Below are positions 35,919 to 47,400 of a stretch of DNA of 64,000 bases, piece by piece. Source of the stretch: Amyelois transitella (Eukaryota > Arthropoda > Insecta > Lepidoptera > Pyralidae); NCBI RefSeq assembly GCF_032362555.1, contig NC_083523.1, forward strand, positions 7,043,501 to 7,107,500, given 5' to 3'. The notes under the pieces were generated by a model that saw only the letters and a program-made list of their open reading frames with translations, ran no database searches and was not told the DNA's origin. Made by a program: the position numbers and the translations under genes. Position 1 is the first letter of the stretch, and each line of letters opens with the position of its first letter.

Positions 35919-38900
35919 ATGAGGCCGTCAATGTACCTGATCGCCGTGTGCGCAGCCCTAGTCGCGGTGAACGCTGCGCCGGCGCCGGAGCCGAACCCAG
36001 ACCCGCAACCCAGCCCGGTGGCCAACCCACAGCCCGGCCAGGACGACAGGCCAGAAATCATTGAAATAATCGCCCCAGCTGCAAGTGCACAGGTGAGCAT
36101 CCTTAGGGACATCCAAACGAGTATTTTATCTGTGCCCTGGAAGCTCAACGTATATAAAATCACACCTCTTTCTTGGAAGGCTAGACAGAGACTTCATATC
36201 CTTTTACCTTCTTAGTTTTAGACCTTTTAGTTTATACTTTAACTTAATTCCCAAATGAGGCATTGTTCATTTCCTTCTGCACAGTTTATAAAAATCAATC
36301 ATGGTCTCTTCCTTAATCTGACTAACAACTATATCTGAATATCCATTTCTTCAATGAGCCATCAAGTAACATGCGGTTTCTAGTCTTATGACTCTTAGCT
36401 CCATGTTAAAGGATAATGACGAAATATTGTACCCTCTTACCACTTCACTGAGGACGACACGGATTTGCCTTTGACCATGGTTTTGAAGTAGAAGAGCCAT
36501 ATTACTTAAGTAATATAATGTTCTAATTGAAATGTTAGCACCCCCGATCTCTTAAGAGAGCTCGGTCTACAAACACTATTTCGGTTTCAAACGTGACTGT
36601 TTTGGTCTCACGGTCCTGTCGTCAGGCCAAACCAATCACTATTGGCTAGCAACTTTGTATAACACGTCATCAATGCGCATGAGTGAATAAAAAGGACGCG
36701 CACTTAACGTTGACCTTAGCCTATGAAATTTGTTGGTCCTTCTGTCCTGATTTATGGTCGATTGTCTTACACACGCTAAAAATCTTTTATACTTATCAAT
36801 AATATTGTACAGTAATATAATTTGTATAATCATTAAATATTAAAATATAGAAGTCGTATACTTATATGTAAAACTCTTTCGTGGAGCCCCTATATCAATG
36901 AAATCAGCCGTAAGATGTATTTATCGTTACATTCACTTCGCCGAATGCAAAAATTTTTACCCACCGCCACTAAAATTTTACTTGTACAATCACTTCTCTT
37001 TCCTCTTCTTGATTATTCCGATGTGGCTTGTCTTAACGTTACTGAAGAGTTGCTTGACAAATTAGAGCGTTTACAGAACCAGGGCATTCGCTTTGTTTTC
37101 GGTCTTCGCAAATTCGATCATGTTTCTGAGTTTCGTCGCCAATTGAATTGGCTCCCCATTCGCCTTAGACGTAATGTTCACACACTATCTCTCTTGTTTA
37201 ATATCCTTTTTAATCCTTCATTTCCTCACTATCTTCATAAAAATTTCTCGTTCCGTGAGACGGATAGTCGCATGCGATCTCATAATAATCTTAAACTACT
37301 TATTCCTCCTTATTCTTCTCGGACTTATGGCTTGTCTTTTAGTGTTCGTTCTGCTCAGCTTTGGAATAACCTCCCCCAAGATAGGAGATCTGCTCTGAAC
37401 CTTAGTTCTTTTAAATCACTTATCAAGAGACTGTATTCTGATGCATCTGACAATTGAGTGTACTTATAAATATGTAAGTTTATAAATATATATGTATATT
37501 ATTTATGTATGTTTATCTTTAATTAGATATGTAGAAATGTATTGTTTACTTGCTTTTTATGTGCGCTGCCTTTTAATTATGGATTTTCCTTTATATTTTG
37601 GTTGACTGGAAGAAATCCCATTGGGGATAAGTCCGCCATTGTACATATTCTGCTAAATCCAATAACTGTTTTGTAATTTGTTTTATTTATTTTTATGTGC
37701 AATAAAGAGTCTACAAACAAACAAACAAACTTGACTAACCGTGACTCTTATCACAAACGAGTTCCAAACTCATCTCCGAAGAATTGGTGAGGACGTAACG
37801 GGGGCTAACGCCAGGAGGAGGATAAATGTGGCACGCGCACAAAAGCGTGGCACGCGCGACGCCGTTTTTATCGCGCGGTTATCACTGTCCCGTTTCACGT
37901 CATAATAAAAAGGAAACAGCGTTAGTTTCCCCCGCCCGCAGATCATCGAGATTTATCATTACATGATCGCAGCATACTAAAAAGTAGATAGATACAATTA
38001 AGTAACATAATGTAGATTTTTTAAACGTATCTTAACATATCATCAAGAATAAATATCCTAATATATTTAGCTTGACACCATTGCGTGAGTAATAAAATGA
38101 CGATCCATTAATGAATTAATTGCTTTGAGTAATTACCCGTATCTATGGGAATTTGGTTAATTCATGTACATAACATCGATCATAATCACATTAAATGATA
38201 ATTCCTCTTGAAACCTAAAACATACATACATATAACGTATATATTCTTAGCCGGGTAGACAGAGACAGTAGTCGCTAGTCACAATTAAAATTTATAATTA
38301 AACATCTGGGTCTTAAGATGTCTCAGGTCGAATTTGGAAATCTTTACAATGTTGTATGCAATTTGCATAGTTCAAACAAACATTATGAAAATTTACAACT
38401 ACAGCTAGCTCAGTGAAAATACAAAAGCAGCGGAATTCTGTAGGTTAAGAATCAGGGCCAAAGGTCACCACTGCCTTTTCAGGTATCGGAAAAGGTCATT
38501 GAAAATAAATTTAAGAAATATCCGATTGCATGAAGTTTTAATTGAAGATTAAATTGATGTTGGTTATGGGCTTCGGCAGAGTGAAATGAGGTCAATAGGG
38601 TCAGTGGAAAAACAAAGCGGACTCAGGGTTCTGAAACAAGCTGAGGATCTAATTGGAGAGTGTCATAAAGAGGAAGATAAAGTTTCAGTTTTCTGTGATC
38701 TTTTGCTTTTATACCTAAGAGTATCGACTTAATTATAAATAAATTGTTTACACACATCAGGGGCGTTGATAGGACAATTTTCTCTCTAAATCTTCATAAT
38801 TGTTTCCATTCATAGTCAAATATTTTTCTATTTTTCTGCTCCATCTAAACATTCCTTTTAAATTTCCAGGAAACGCTAGCAACATTGAACCTGGGTGCTC

Positions 38901-41900
38901 CAGGTTCTGAACTAAGCGAACGAAACAAACGCACCATTGGGATCCTCAGGCAGCTCTTCCCGACTCTTACACAGGTAGATACAACTTTCTATTCTATAAT
39001 ACTAATCATATTATAGTAGTAGCTATATGAGTCTTTACTATCGACAATCCCACAGAAATATTTGTGACCACTTTGATTTACAATTCAAGGCTGTGTTTTA
39101 CCTAGTAGACTACTAGAGATTATATATTATATGAAATATACAAGGGTATATCAAAAATATTTTGTCCCAAAGAAAAGCAAACCAGGCGGTGTACTATTAA
39201 TCTGTATAGTTTTGTAAACAATGTTCGCTCGGAAAATCAAGAAAGGGCAACCACGTAATTAATTCTCCTAAAAATAATTATATCCTAAATAATCGACTTT
39301 AAATGCTCCAGTAGTTATTAATATTGATTTAACAGGATTGACTACGAGAATATTCTTTTCCAGGCCGCAGTATCTATAACCGTTTCAGAAGCACAGTTTC
39401 CTAAGGGCAGTATATGTTCTAGATAATCGAACAAAAAGTACAGCAGATCACAAGCATGGTGCTTCAGACCTTCGGCCCCGTAGTTCTCAGGGCGTTCCTC
39501 GGGAACCGCAACGGTGGAGGCAACACCGGCGGCGGGGGCGGCACCGTCGAACTGGACGATGATGAAGACGACGACGATACAGAACCTGTCACACCTACAA
39601 CTACAACGACGACAGAAGCAGCGAAAACAGAAGAAACGACTGAGGCGAGAAGAAGAAAGCGAGCGTTATTCTTCTTGCCGGTATTATGCATGAGGATCAA
39701 TATCAGCGCACTAACCCTAGCCTGCCAAGGGACGGCAGAGCGGGCGCGCGCAGACCGCGCGCCTTCATCGTCATCACATCCAATCATCGATGAAACACCA
39801 CAATATAAATCTAATACAACAATTTAATTTACAGAACGCGATAGCTGAAGACCAAAATTCGTTGCTGTCGGGAGCAGAGTCTCAGCAAGCGGAAGTACGA
39901 GTAGCCTTTGGGGAAGGCGGCCAGGACCAACAGGTGGCTGCGAGTGAAGACCAGCAGACGGCGGCACAGACCAACTCGGCCAGCATCGACGAGATCACTC
40001 TCGATGATGCTGACAATAGCGAAGAAAACAGAAACAAGAGGTACATTTTTGTTTGTATGGAATTTTACACCGATTATATCCTCACTCATCTCATACTATG
40101 CTTGTGTTGTAGCGTTTAAAAATAATTACCACCCTCTAAGAGAATTTGAAATACCTTAGAATCACCCCAAGTATTAATTTGAACCCGATATTGATAACAT
40201 TTAGGAATTAGGATTTTCTAATATTAATGCTAGCAAAGTTTAAAATTTCACCTGGAATGCATATGAGAAGACCACTGAGCTTGTCGATAAATTGCTAAAC
40301 CAGTGTGTGACATTGGTAAACAATAGAATATGGAGCACGCCATTGTGATTTTTTGCTCAACTTTTCAATTCGCACGTTCGATTTCTTCTAGACTTACCAT
40401 AAGTTGGAGCATTCGCATTACTTGCTCATGTAACGGTTGCGTGTGAGCATAATTTACTACTGTTACGATACCGGCGGTTTTAGCAACCAGAAAATAATGT
40501 GGGTGCAGAAGGACTTGGCACTAAACATAATTCCAATCCAAAACAAAATGTAGCTACACCAAAAATATAATATATCATATAAGACTTAAAATTCTGAGAT
40601 TTCGTAAATTTCTGCCAAAATATGATATTTCTTACAAAAAATTCCTGAATTCACATACAGCCTACATTTTGTAGGTACAGAAATAATCATAAATTTGAGT
40701 TTCCCTATATGCCGAAGAGACGTGGTTGCGTTGATAAAAACACTCGGTGAAAACTTTCAGCTCGCTATATTTTGTGCAACAAACTCGCAACGCTCATGAC
40801 TATCGCAATAATTTCACCCATTTATGTATGAGATCCTAATTCATAATGGCAAGTCGTATGCTCTCTTAGTACCATTGCACGACAACTTATATCTACGTCT
40901 TCCTAAACTCATAAATACTTGGCCTTGCTGCATTGTAGAGAAAAGTACCTCGAAATTACCGTCGGCAAGCTGCCTAACTAGTTAGACTTGCAACACGCAA
41001 TACCTAAACGACATTCGTTTTAATATTCACAATTTCAAAACTTATTTCCTTCACTTACTTTCAAAATATTGATAGTCACAAAAATTCGTATTCTGGACTA
41101 AACGCTGATGACATTTCCGTTTTCGTAAATTAGATTATTTCCAGAAACTGATCAGAATTATACCTTTCAAAAATCCAAAGAATAATAGTTATTCATTAAT
41201 CTTCATCGTTATTTCCAGATTCTTACTTGGAAACCAAGGCGCGTCCTCTGGCGGCGGCTCCGGCAACTTCTTATTCGACATCGTCAGGGTGAGTATGAAT
41301 ATCTACTCCGAAAGAAATCATACCTTTAAAACCTTTAATGTGCCTTTTATCTCCATTCTTTCTCTCTAATATTATATCTTTGCAAATATATATTTCATCA
41401 ATAACATGCCAAAAACTCTTATCGATTCAGCAATAACTTCTTTCTAAACAACATATAAAAAGACATTGTCACAATCATTTCATCTGAAGTAAGAAAGAGT
41501 GGCAAGATGTTTATGAACATAGGTGCGAGTGAGAAGCAATAATGTTACAGCGACCAGCGGAGGCGATGGCTCGAGCAGCAGGGACCGCATTTAGGCTGTT
41601 CGCAGGAACTGATTCCCTAAACGTGGGCCTTACAGCCTCGCACACAGCAACACTGGACCCCAATAATCCACAAGTACATTCACACGACACAGCACATATA
41701 AACGCTACACGGAGTAGACTTGATTGGCTTTTGAATGTCTAAATTGTAGCAATTGGAAATTGAACATCCTTTGAAATTACCGCATCCTTCCATTACATCA
41801 TATACATCCTTCTCATTGGGTTAGTTCATCTCACTGAAATAAGAAACACTATGTGACTCATTGAGATGTTTTAGTCTGTGATCGTCTGTAACTCGTATAT

Positions 41901-42587
41901 TATACGACTATGTAGTGCGTTGACTAGAAGATGGACTGACTCTTTCAGCTTTATATCCTCTGGCCCTATTTTTTCCTATTCTACCTTCCAGTAGTTTCGT
42001 AGTACTAAACCCTTTAGTTCAGCACGTAGATATCTTGGCTTTGCACGACTGTTGTATGTAGTATTTTCCTATATCTCACTAACTTTATTGGACGAGTCTT
42101 CATCGTCAATTTTATTTAGATTAACAAAATGAGTCAACGATATCAAATTTAATTAACTGTAAATAAGTAGGTACCGAGGTATATAGTGAAAGCTGTGTGT
42201 CCTTGCTCAACCAGCTTCATGGTCGTTAAAAGACCTCGCTGTATAAAGGTTTACTTAACGCCTATGCTTTAGAATGTGTCAACGATTACCTTGGCAAGGC
42301 GCACAATTTTAAATTCATAATATTTATTATTTATATCTTTATGTTCACAGTTGGTAGCCGGATCATCATCTGGAGCAGGTGACACAGGAGCCCCCGCGGA
42401 AGGTGATGATGCCACTGCAGCCAAAGGAGACAACCTTACCGAAGGTGTTCCTGGCCCCATCACGAGGCTATTCATCATAGCCAACAGAGGCATAGCTAAC
42501 CTCATCCAGGACTTGATCCTTCGTATCGCGCAGACCTCAGAGAGGATAGTCAACTTCAAGGCACGACTGATTACCTCCATCATTTAA
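35919..42587 (+). CDS. Secreted precursor with three R-X-K-R sites (unrecognised family)
   Basis: The coding exons are 35,919-36,092, 38,870-38,974, 39,423-39,680, 39,835-40,040, 41,219-41,288 and 42,351-42,587. All have GT/AG sites and frames join (phases 0, 0, 0, 2, 0), giving 349 aa. A 5' UTR of 20 nt precedes the ATG from an acceptor at 35,898, so a leader exon lies upstream. Residues 1-19 are a signal peptide (MRPSMYLIAVCAALVAVNA), followed by a Pro-rich pro-segment. Furin-type sites RNKR (76-79), RRKR (170-173) and RNKR (245-248) would release three segments, each starting with hydrophobic residues (TIGIL, ALFFLP, FLLGN). AFLGNRNGGG and FLLGNQGASSGGG look like a repeated module. An Asp/Thr-rich stretch lies at 135-165 and an amphipathic C-terminus at 310-349. 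The 39,423 acceptor is weak; 39,442 is the in-frame alternative. I infer a processed extracellular protein and do not recognise the family. Confidence 0.75.
36151..36210 (-). repeat. Element B tail fragment in intron
   Basis: TATATAAAATCACACCTCTT, then TTGGAAGGCTAGACAGAGAC, matching the 3' end of element B in reverse. Confidence 0.5.
36864..37730 (+). mobile_element. 5'-truncated non-LTR retrotransposon (CR1/Jockey-like)
   Basis: An open frame from about 36,864 to the TGA at 37,455-37,457 encodes the C-terminal end of a LINE reverse transcriptase polyprotein. Seen in order are SWSPYINEISRKM, PLLDYSDVACLNV, LERLQNQGIRFVFGL, LNWLPIRLRRNVH and SAQLWNNLPQDRRS, the usual order in CR1 and Jockey clades. 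A 270-bp 3' UTR follows, with AATAAA at 37,700-37,705 and a (CAAA)n tail at 37,714-37,730. The catalytic part of the RT and the endonuclease are absent, so the copy is dead on arrival. The frame has no stops, so the insertion is fairly young. The clade call is by motif only. Confidence 0.8.
37848..37945 (+). repeat. Element C copy 2
   Basis: GGCACGCGCGACGCCGTTTT, GTTTCACGTCATAATAA and GGAAACAGCGTTAG match 8708-8822. The inverted-repeat arms have diverged here. Confidence 0.6.
37946..38220. other. Intronic AT-rich stretch
   Basis: Nothing recognisable is seen. Confidence 0.4.
38221..38275 (-). repeat. Element A tail fragment
   Basis: CATACATACATATAACG, then CCGGGTAGACAGAGACAGTA. Confidence 0.45.
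40041..41218. other. Intron 4 of the secreted-precursor gene
   Basis: Bounded by AAGAG/GTACAT and ATTTCCAG/ATTC, phase 2. No repeat or second exon is recognised inside. Confidence 0.6.
41551..41742 (+). CDS. Optional exon of the secreted-precursor gene
   Basis: An acceptor (TGTTACAG, ending 41,550) opens a GC-rich frame in the phase set by the 41,219-41,288 exon. It can be used in two ways. As a terminal exon it adds 63 residues (RPAEAMARAAGTAFRL...) and stops at 41,740-41,742. As an internal exon it ends at 41,673 before GTACAT, adding 41 codons, and joins the 42,351 exon in phase 0. GC content falls after 41,673, which favours the internal reading, but that donor is weak. Transcript data would decide. 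Confidence 0.4.
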   Translation, partial: RPAEAMARAAGTAFRLFAGTDSLNVGLTASHTATLDPNNPQVHSHDTAHINATRSRLDWLLNV

Positions 42588-42833
42588 CGCGGTTGCGAGT
42601 AGAGAAATATCCTAGTTTAGAGTTAAGGTAGACGCATGGACCTACAAAGGGTGGACGCGTCTTTTAAAAACCTAAACGTCAAGCCAGGTTTAACAACCAC
42701 AAGTGATTAGTCATTCAAGACGTCTACTGATGTCTGTGATAAGTTCAAGTTCCATTCATCGCCACAAAAATTAACCTTCCTCATTTTATTCGCATTCCAT
42801 CAACTTAAGTTCTTGATTACACTTGTGGTTGTT

Positions 42834-43007
42834 TTATATAAGGACAATTAGTTTAATAGGTATTTTGGGATTGGCTTTCGAATCTGGTTTGGTTGTTCCT
42901 TGAGGCGCGTCGTCTCTTGATGTAGGTCCATGATAGTGAGCTGCGTCAGGGGCATACCGTTCGGCCACGAAGACGGTCTGCGGCAGGTATCCGCTGTATT
43001 TTTCCAT
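42834..43007 (-). other. Antisense small ORF (57 codons)
   Basis: An ATG-initiated frame (MEKYSGYLPQTVFVAERYAP...) lies opposite the 3' UTR, within GC-rich sequence. A second minus-strand frame through the same DNA is also open. It could be an exon of an antisense gene with the GC-rich segment at 43,632-43,866, or chance caused by high GC. Confidence 0.2.
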
Positions 43008-43193
43008 CGGAGATGTAAAATCGCTTAGGTTTCAGCGCAAACGTTTCTCGTGGCCAATGTGTGTCTGCGGGCGGTGGCGTGGCGCGCGTTGCCCGGCGCC
43101 GCCGCCAAAAATGCTCAAGCTTTTTTTATAATGTGACAATCTTGATTCGTTTTTATGTTTGTAAATATGTATTATAGCGGAATTTTTGTATAA

Positions 43194-43199
43194 AATAAA
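43194..43199 (+). terminator. Poly(A) signal of the secreted-precursor gene
   Basis: AATAAA is followed after about 25 nt by a GTTGTTG and T-run element. It is the first good signal after the stop codon at 42,587. Confidence 0.6.
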
Positions 43200-43631
43200 A
43201 CAATAGTTAAATTATAGTTGTTGTTTTTTTTTTTCTTACTTATATCACGTGAAACCCTATCTACATTTAATTAAGATCTGCTGTAATTTTCCGATTTGTT
43301 GATATAATGACTTCTAATGGCAATTTGGCAAATGTTAAAAAATCGATTATACAATCTGGCCACCGTCATTTTTTTAACTTGAAATTAATTGTGCTATAAA
43401 CAAAAACACAATAAAATTCAAGTAAAAAAAAATCGCACATACATAACTTTTACGGTACAGAAATTTTATCAAGCCTGTAATGAGAGGTAGGCAAATAATC
43501 TACTTTAATGACCCACACCTACTGTTCCTTTATCTATATGCATCAGCACAGCACAATCTATATCTATCAGCAATATCTAGCTATTTTATACAAAATAAAA
43601 ACAGATACAGTTTAGCTCATTTTATTTTGGC

Positions 43632-43866
43632 TCACGAGTAATTAGTTAGGAATGAGTCCAAAAACTTCGCTAAGCATCCAGCATAACTTGGATGAGAGAA
43701 CCTTCGACTAACCCTTGGATGACGGCGGGCCGGGAACCGAGGAGGAACGGGGTACGTCTTCTGGATAGGAGGCGAAGATGATGATAGGTAGAGCGGTATC
43801 CGGGAGTAGAGTCTTGCGGGCCGGGATATCCTCATTTCCATATCGGAGACATTAATTACTGGAAAA
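43632..43866 (-). other. GC-rich minus-strand open segment
   Basis: After a possible acceptor (AATATTTTCCAG) the minus strand has two open frames in GC-rich sequence: one of 69 codons from ATG, rich in Pro, Ser and Arg, and one that reaches a GTTAGT donor-like site. No domain is recognised. It lies between two plus-strand genes and might be part of an antisense transcript. Confidence 0.2.
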
Positions 43867-44416
43867 TATTATTTTGTTAGCAGAGTCGCAACTATGAGTG
43901 ATAGAAAATTCTGTGTCTTTGACTACCCACAATAATTATTTTTACAGCTTCTGAAGACTGGATGTAAAAAAATATTATAAAACATAAAATAATGCTCAAA
44001 AAGGTGTACAATTCAAATCAAAATCAAGTCATGCCATAACTTGTTGACAGCATCATCAACATTACGTAAAATAATTCAAGCACATTAGGTAGAAAAAAAA
44101 AGAAGAATATATGTATCTCAGAAAATAAAAAATAATCTTATATTCATATTATTATTGGTCTGATACATACATAAATACCTTTAATTTAATAATGACTTTT
44201 ACAAATACTTTTATCCACAGCGGTAAAATAAAAAAGTTGTGAGTATTAAAAAAAGTGGTCACGTCAATCAAAGTCATTAAAATGACGCATAAATTACGCT
44301 GTCTGGCTTGGAATGTTTTGATTCTACGTTTTGATTGAATCATTGAATTTTTCTCATTTTGTAACGAATAATTTATCAACATTACATTAGAAAAGTAACT
44401 TTGTGTTATTATAATA

Positions 44417-47400
44417 ATGGCTCTATATGAGGGCATAGCCCTCATCCAAGAGAAACAAGCAGTTGTTCTGGATTTGGGTTATGATTACACCAAGTAAGTA
44501 ATGTTACCACTGTACGTGTGGTTCCACTGTTTTTTAGATTCTAATTTTAAAATGGATATGAGAAATCAAATTTTCGGTAATAATTTAATCCTACCATGCC
44601 CAAGATCTATTATCGTTGCCCTACATTAAAAGAAAGTCAGTCTTCAATTTTACATACTGTTGATTTGAACCAAGTTTTCATTGCTGATCCAATACCTTCT
44701 TTTGTAGATTTGGCTTTACGGGAGAGGCGGCTCCACGATGTATTATTCGCACAGAATTTTGGTGCCCAACAGAACGTCGATTCAAAAGAGTGCACGATTA
44801 CAAAACTCCTGAGGAATTATATGACAATCTTGTTCAAATGTTACATCTGCTATATTTCAGGTAAGTACTTATTTTTTTATACTTTTGTTTGTAAAAAATG
44901 CTTTTGACATATTGATTGCTGAAGCCAACTAGATTCTTTTTACATTTCAAACTTTTGTTGTTATCCAATAAAAGCTTCATGTTATCAAGTGTAGATAATA
45001 CTTATCTTAAGACTTAGACTCAAAAAAAGCCCAAGGAAGAAAGCAGTTCTGAAGTTATTTTTAATTTTGGACCAGTTTTGGCATCCTCATCTCTTAGTCC
45101 TATTTATATCTTTTACCTATCTGTTAATGCTAGAAAACCCTAAATAAACATAGCTTGATCTAATCAGGGATGTCCTAGTGACAGGTCAGGTTAAGACTAT
45201 CTGAAACTGCCAAGCTAGCATGAAGAGACTTGTAATTATGAATAAAGCAAAAGAAGTATATAGGGATCCCAGCAAGTGAAAAGATGTAGTCTCCGCCTAC
45301 CTCTCCAGAAAAGAACTTATATATCATCACATCTTTATTGCTTATGGGGTTGACAGAGCCACCAGTCTCACAAAGACTGAAAGGCCGTGTTCAGTTGTGT
45401 GACTTAAAGATGTTATTGAGGTTAAGATTGTGACAGGTTGCTGTCCCATCGCCTAAAAGAAGAATCATAAGTTTATTAGCCTATCCCTTCATCGCCTTTT
45501 ACGACATCTTTGGGAAAGAGATAGAGTGGTCCTATGCTAAAGTGCTAGTATAGATATGCAGATGGAGACTGATGTGTTATTATTACTGTTGTATATGTGT
45601 AATTGTAAATCTGTAAGTTAGCAATAAAGGCTTTTGAAATTTAAATTGAGCATCTATGTATATTGTTAATGTCAAATAACTATATAAACATTGCAGACAC
45701 GTGTTGGTGAATCCAAAAGAGCGTAAAGTGGTGGTGGTGGAGTCACTGCTCACCCCCACTCTCTTCAGGGAAACTCTGGCCAAAGTGCTGTTCAATCACT
45801 ATGAGGTATGTTATCAGAACTACTGTACGTACATACATACATATAATCACGTCTACATCCCTTGCGGGATAGACAGAGCCAACAATCTCGTAAGGACTGA
45901 TAGGCCACGTTCAGCTATTTGGCTTTAAGATAGAATTGAGATTCAAATAGTAACAGATTGTTAGCCCATCACCTAAAATAATCCCAAGTTTATAAGCCTA
46001 CCCCTTAGTCGCCTTTTACGACATCCATTGGAAAGAGATAGAGTGGTCCTATTCTTTTTTCATTGGTGCCGGGAACCACATGGCACCAGAACTACTGTCT
46101 GTTCCATAATAACTTTATGTAACACCCACTTAATTCCTGCATAAAGCCGCACAGCTGAACATGGCTTTTTTAGTCTTTTCGAAACGAGATATAAGTATGT
46201 ATGTTCGAATCTGTTTTTTTTTATGTATTGGTTTGTTATATACTCATAACTAAAATAAACTCGATTTGAATCCTATTAATATTATAAATGTGAAAGTTTG
46301 TGAGTATGTCAGTGGATGTTTGTTACTCTTGCACGCAAAAACTAGTGAACCGATTACGATGAAATTTGGTATGTAGATAGCTGAAGAGCCAGAATAACAT
46401 ATAGGCTGCTTTTTATCCCGAAGTTCCCGCAGGATTGATAGGGTTTCCATGCGGACGGAAGTCGCGCGCGGCCACATGTAGACAATAATGTTAAGTTTAA
46501 AATTATTAATGTGTTATGAATGTGGATAAAGCAAAGGAAATATGCAGAGATCGTGGCAAGTGGAAAGAGGTAGTCTCTGCCTACCCCTCCGGGAAAGAGG
46601 CGTTATGTATGTATGTATTATTAAAATTATTTCTATCCCAATATATAAGAGATTTTTTGTGTTTCCCAGGTGTCGGGAGTAGTATGGGCGGACAGTCCAC
46701 GGCTATGTGCATTAACTCTGGGTACACCGATCACACTCGTGGTCTCCATTGGGGCCAGGGAAGCCGAAGTGGCAGCAGGTATTAATAATTTATTTTCTAC
46801 TTACATTAATATTATCCTTATCCTTTAAGACTTTCCAATTTGTTTGCCTTTTAAACAGTAGTTCTAAAAAAAGGAAACAAGAAAACCCTAGTTAATATTG
46901 TGCAGGAACATATAAATAATACTGTGGGATAGTTATAATTGTCCCCGATAGATGGCGCCTCTGTCAAGCAAGAGGTGGCGCAGGTATCTCCTGGGCCGTG
47001 TGTAGGATCATAGTCTGCTTTGTCTCTCTCTAACTGCCCTTATTCGAAAAGGATGAAAGGAAAATATTATCATTCAACGTAATTTTTTAATTCTGATATT
47101 TATTGTTTATTTTTTTTTTTACGGTAACAAGTTACTTAGGGATAGGCTTACAAACTTGGGATTCTTTTTTAGGCGATGGGCTAGCAACCTGTCACTATTT
47201 GAATCTCAATTCTATCATTAAGCCAAATAGCTGAACGTGGCCATTCAGTCCTTTCAAGACTGTTGGCTCTGTCTACCCCGCAAGGGGTGTAGACGTGAAC
47301 ATATGTATGTATGTATGTATTAATTTTCTTCGGTAACAAGTTACTAAAACATTATGTTTTCTTGCAGTTGTACACGCGTCGGTGGTATTGCGCGCTCTGC

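Larger units (their letters stand above)
36093..38869. other. First coding intron of the secreted-precursor gene
   Basis: This 2.8-kb intron holds an element B fragment, a LINE fragment, element C copy 2 and an element A tail fragment. Its donor GTGAGC and acceptor AATTTCCAG are good. Confidence 0.7.
42588..43220 (+). other. 3' UTR of the secreted-precursor gene
   Basis: Runs to the poly(A) signal at 43,194. It contains a 14-bp inverted repeat (AACAACCACAAGTG at 42,692-42,705 and its complement at 42,820-42,833) and a GC-rich segment at 43,056-43,110 (GGCGTGGCGCGCGTTGCCC). The latter is unlike normal AT-rich 3' UTR here. Confidence 0.5.

Noticed and set aside
36864-37457. Host gene for the 180-residue frame in intron 1
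   Set aside because: The residues are the C-terminal part of a LINE reverse transcriptase, followed by a LINE-type 3' UTR and tail.
39364-39422. Upstream start of the third precursor exon at acceptor TTTTCCAG (39,363)
   Set aside because: In the required phase it meets an in-frame TAA (39,424-39,426), so the acceptor at 39,422 or 39,441 must be used.
39464-39787. 107-codon minus-strand frame
   Set aside because: Mirror of the repetitive Asp/Thr exon of the secreted precursor; long Ser and Val runs come from the GAC/ACA repeats.
44152-44445. 97-codon minus-strand frame starting in Arp10 exon 1
   Set aside because: Antisense to a real exon start, no domain, and frames of this size are expected by chance in 64 kb.
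44538-44700. Arp10 exon 2 starting at acceptor TTTTTTAG (44,537)
   Set aside because: In the phase left by exon 1 it hits a stop at once; the acceptor at 44,707 gives the expected [10 protein letters not shown] continuation.
44596-44907. 103-codon frame over Arp10 exon 2
   Set aside because: It is in a different frame from the exon, whose own frame gives a clear ARP10 match.
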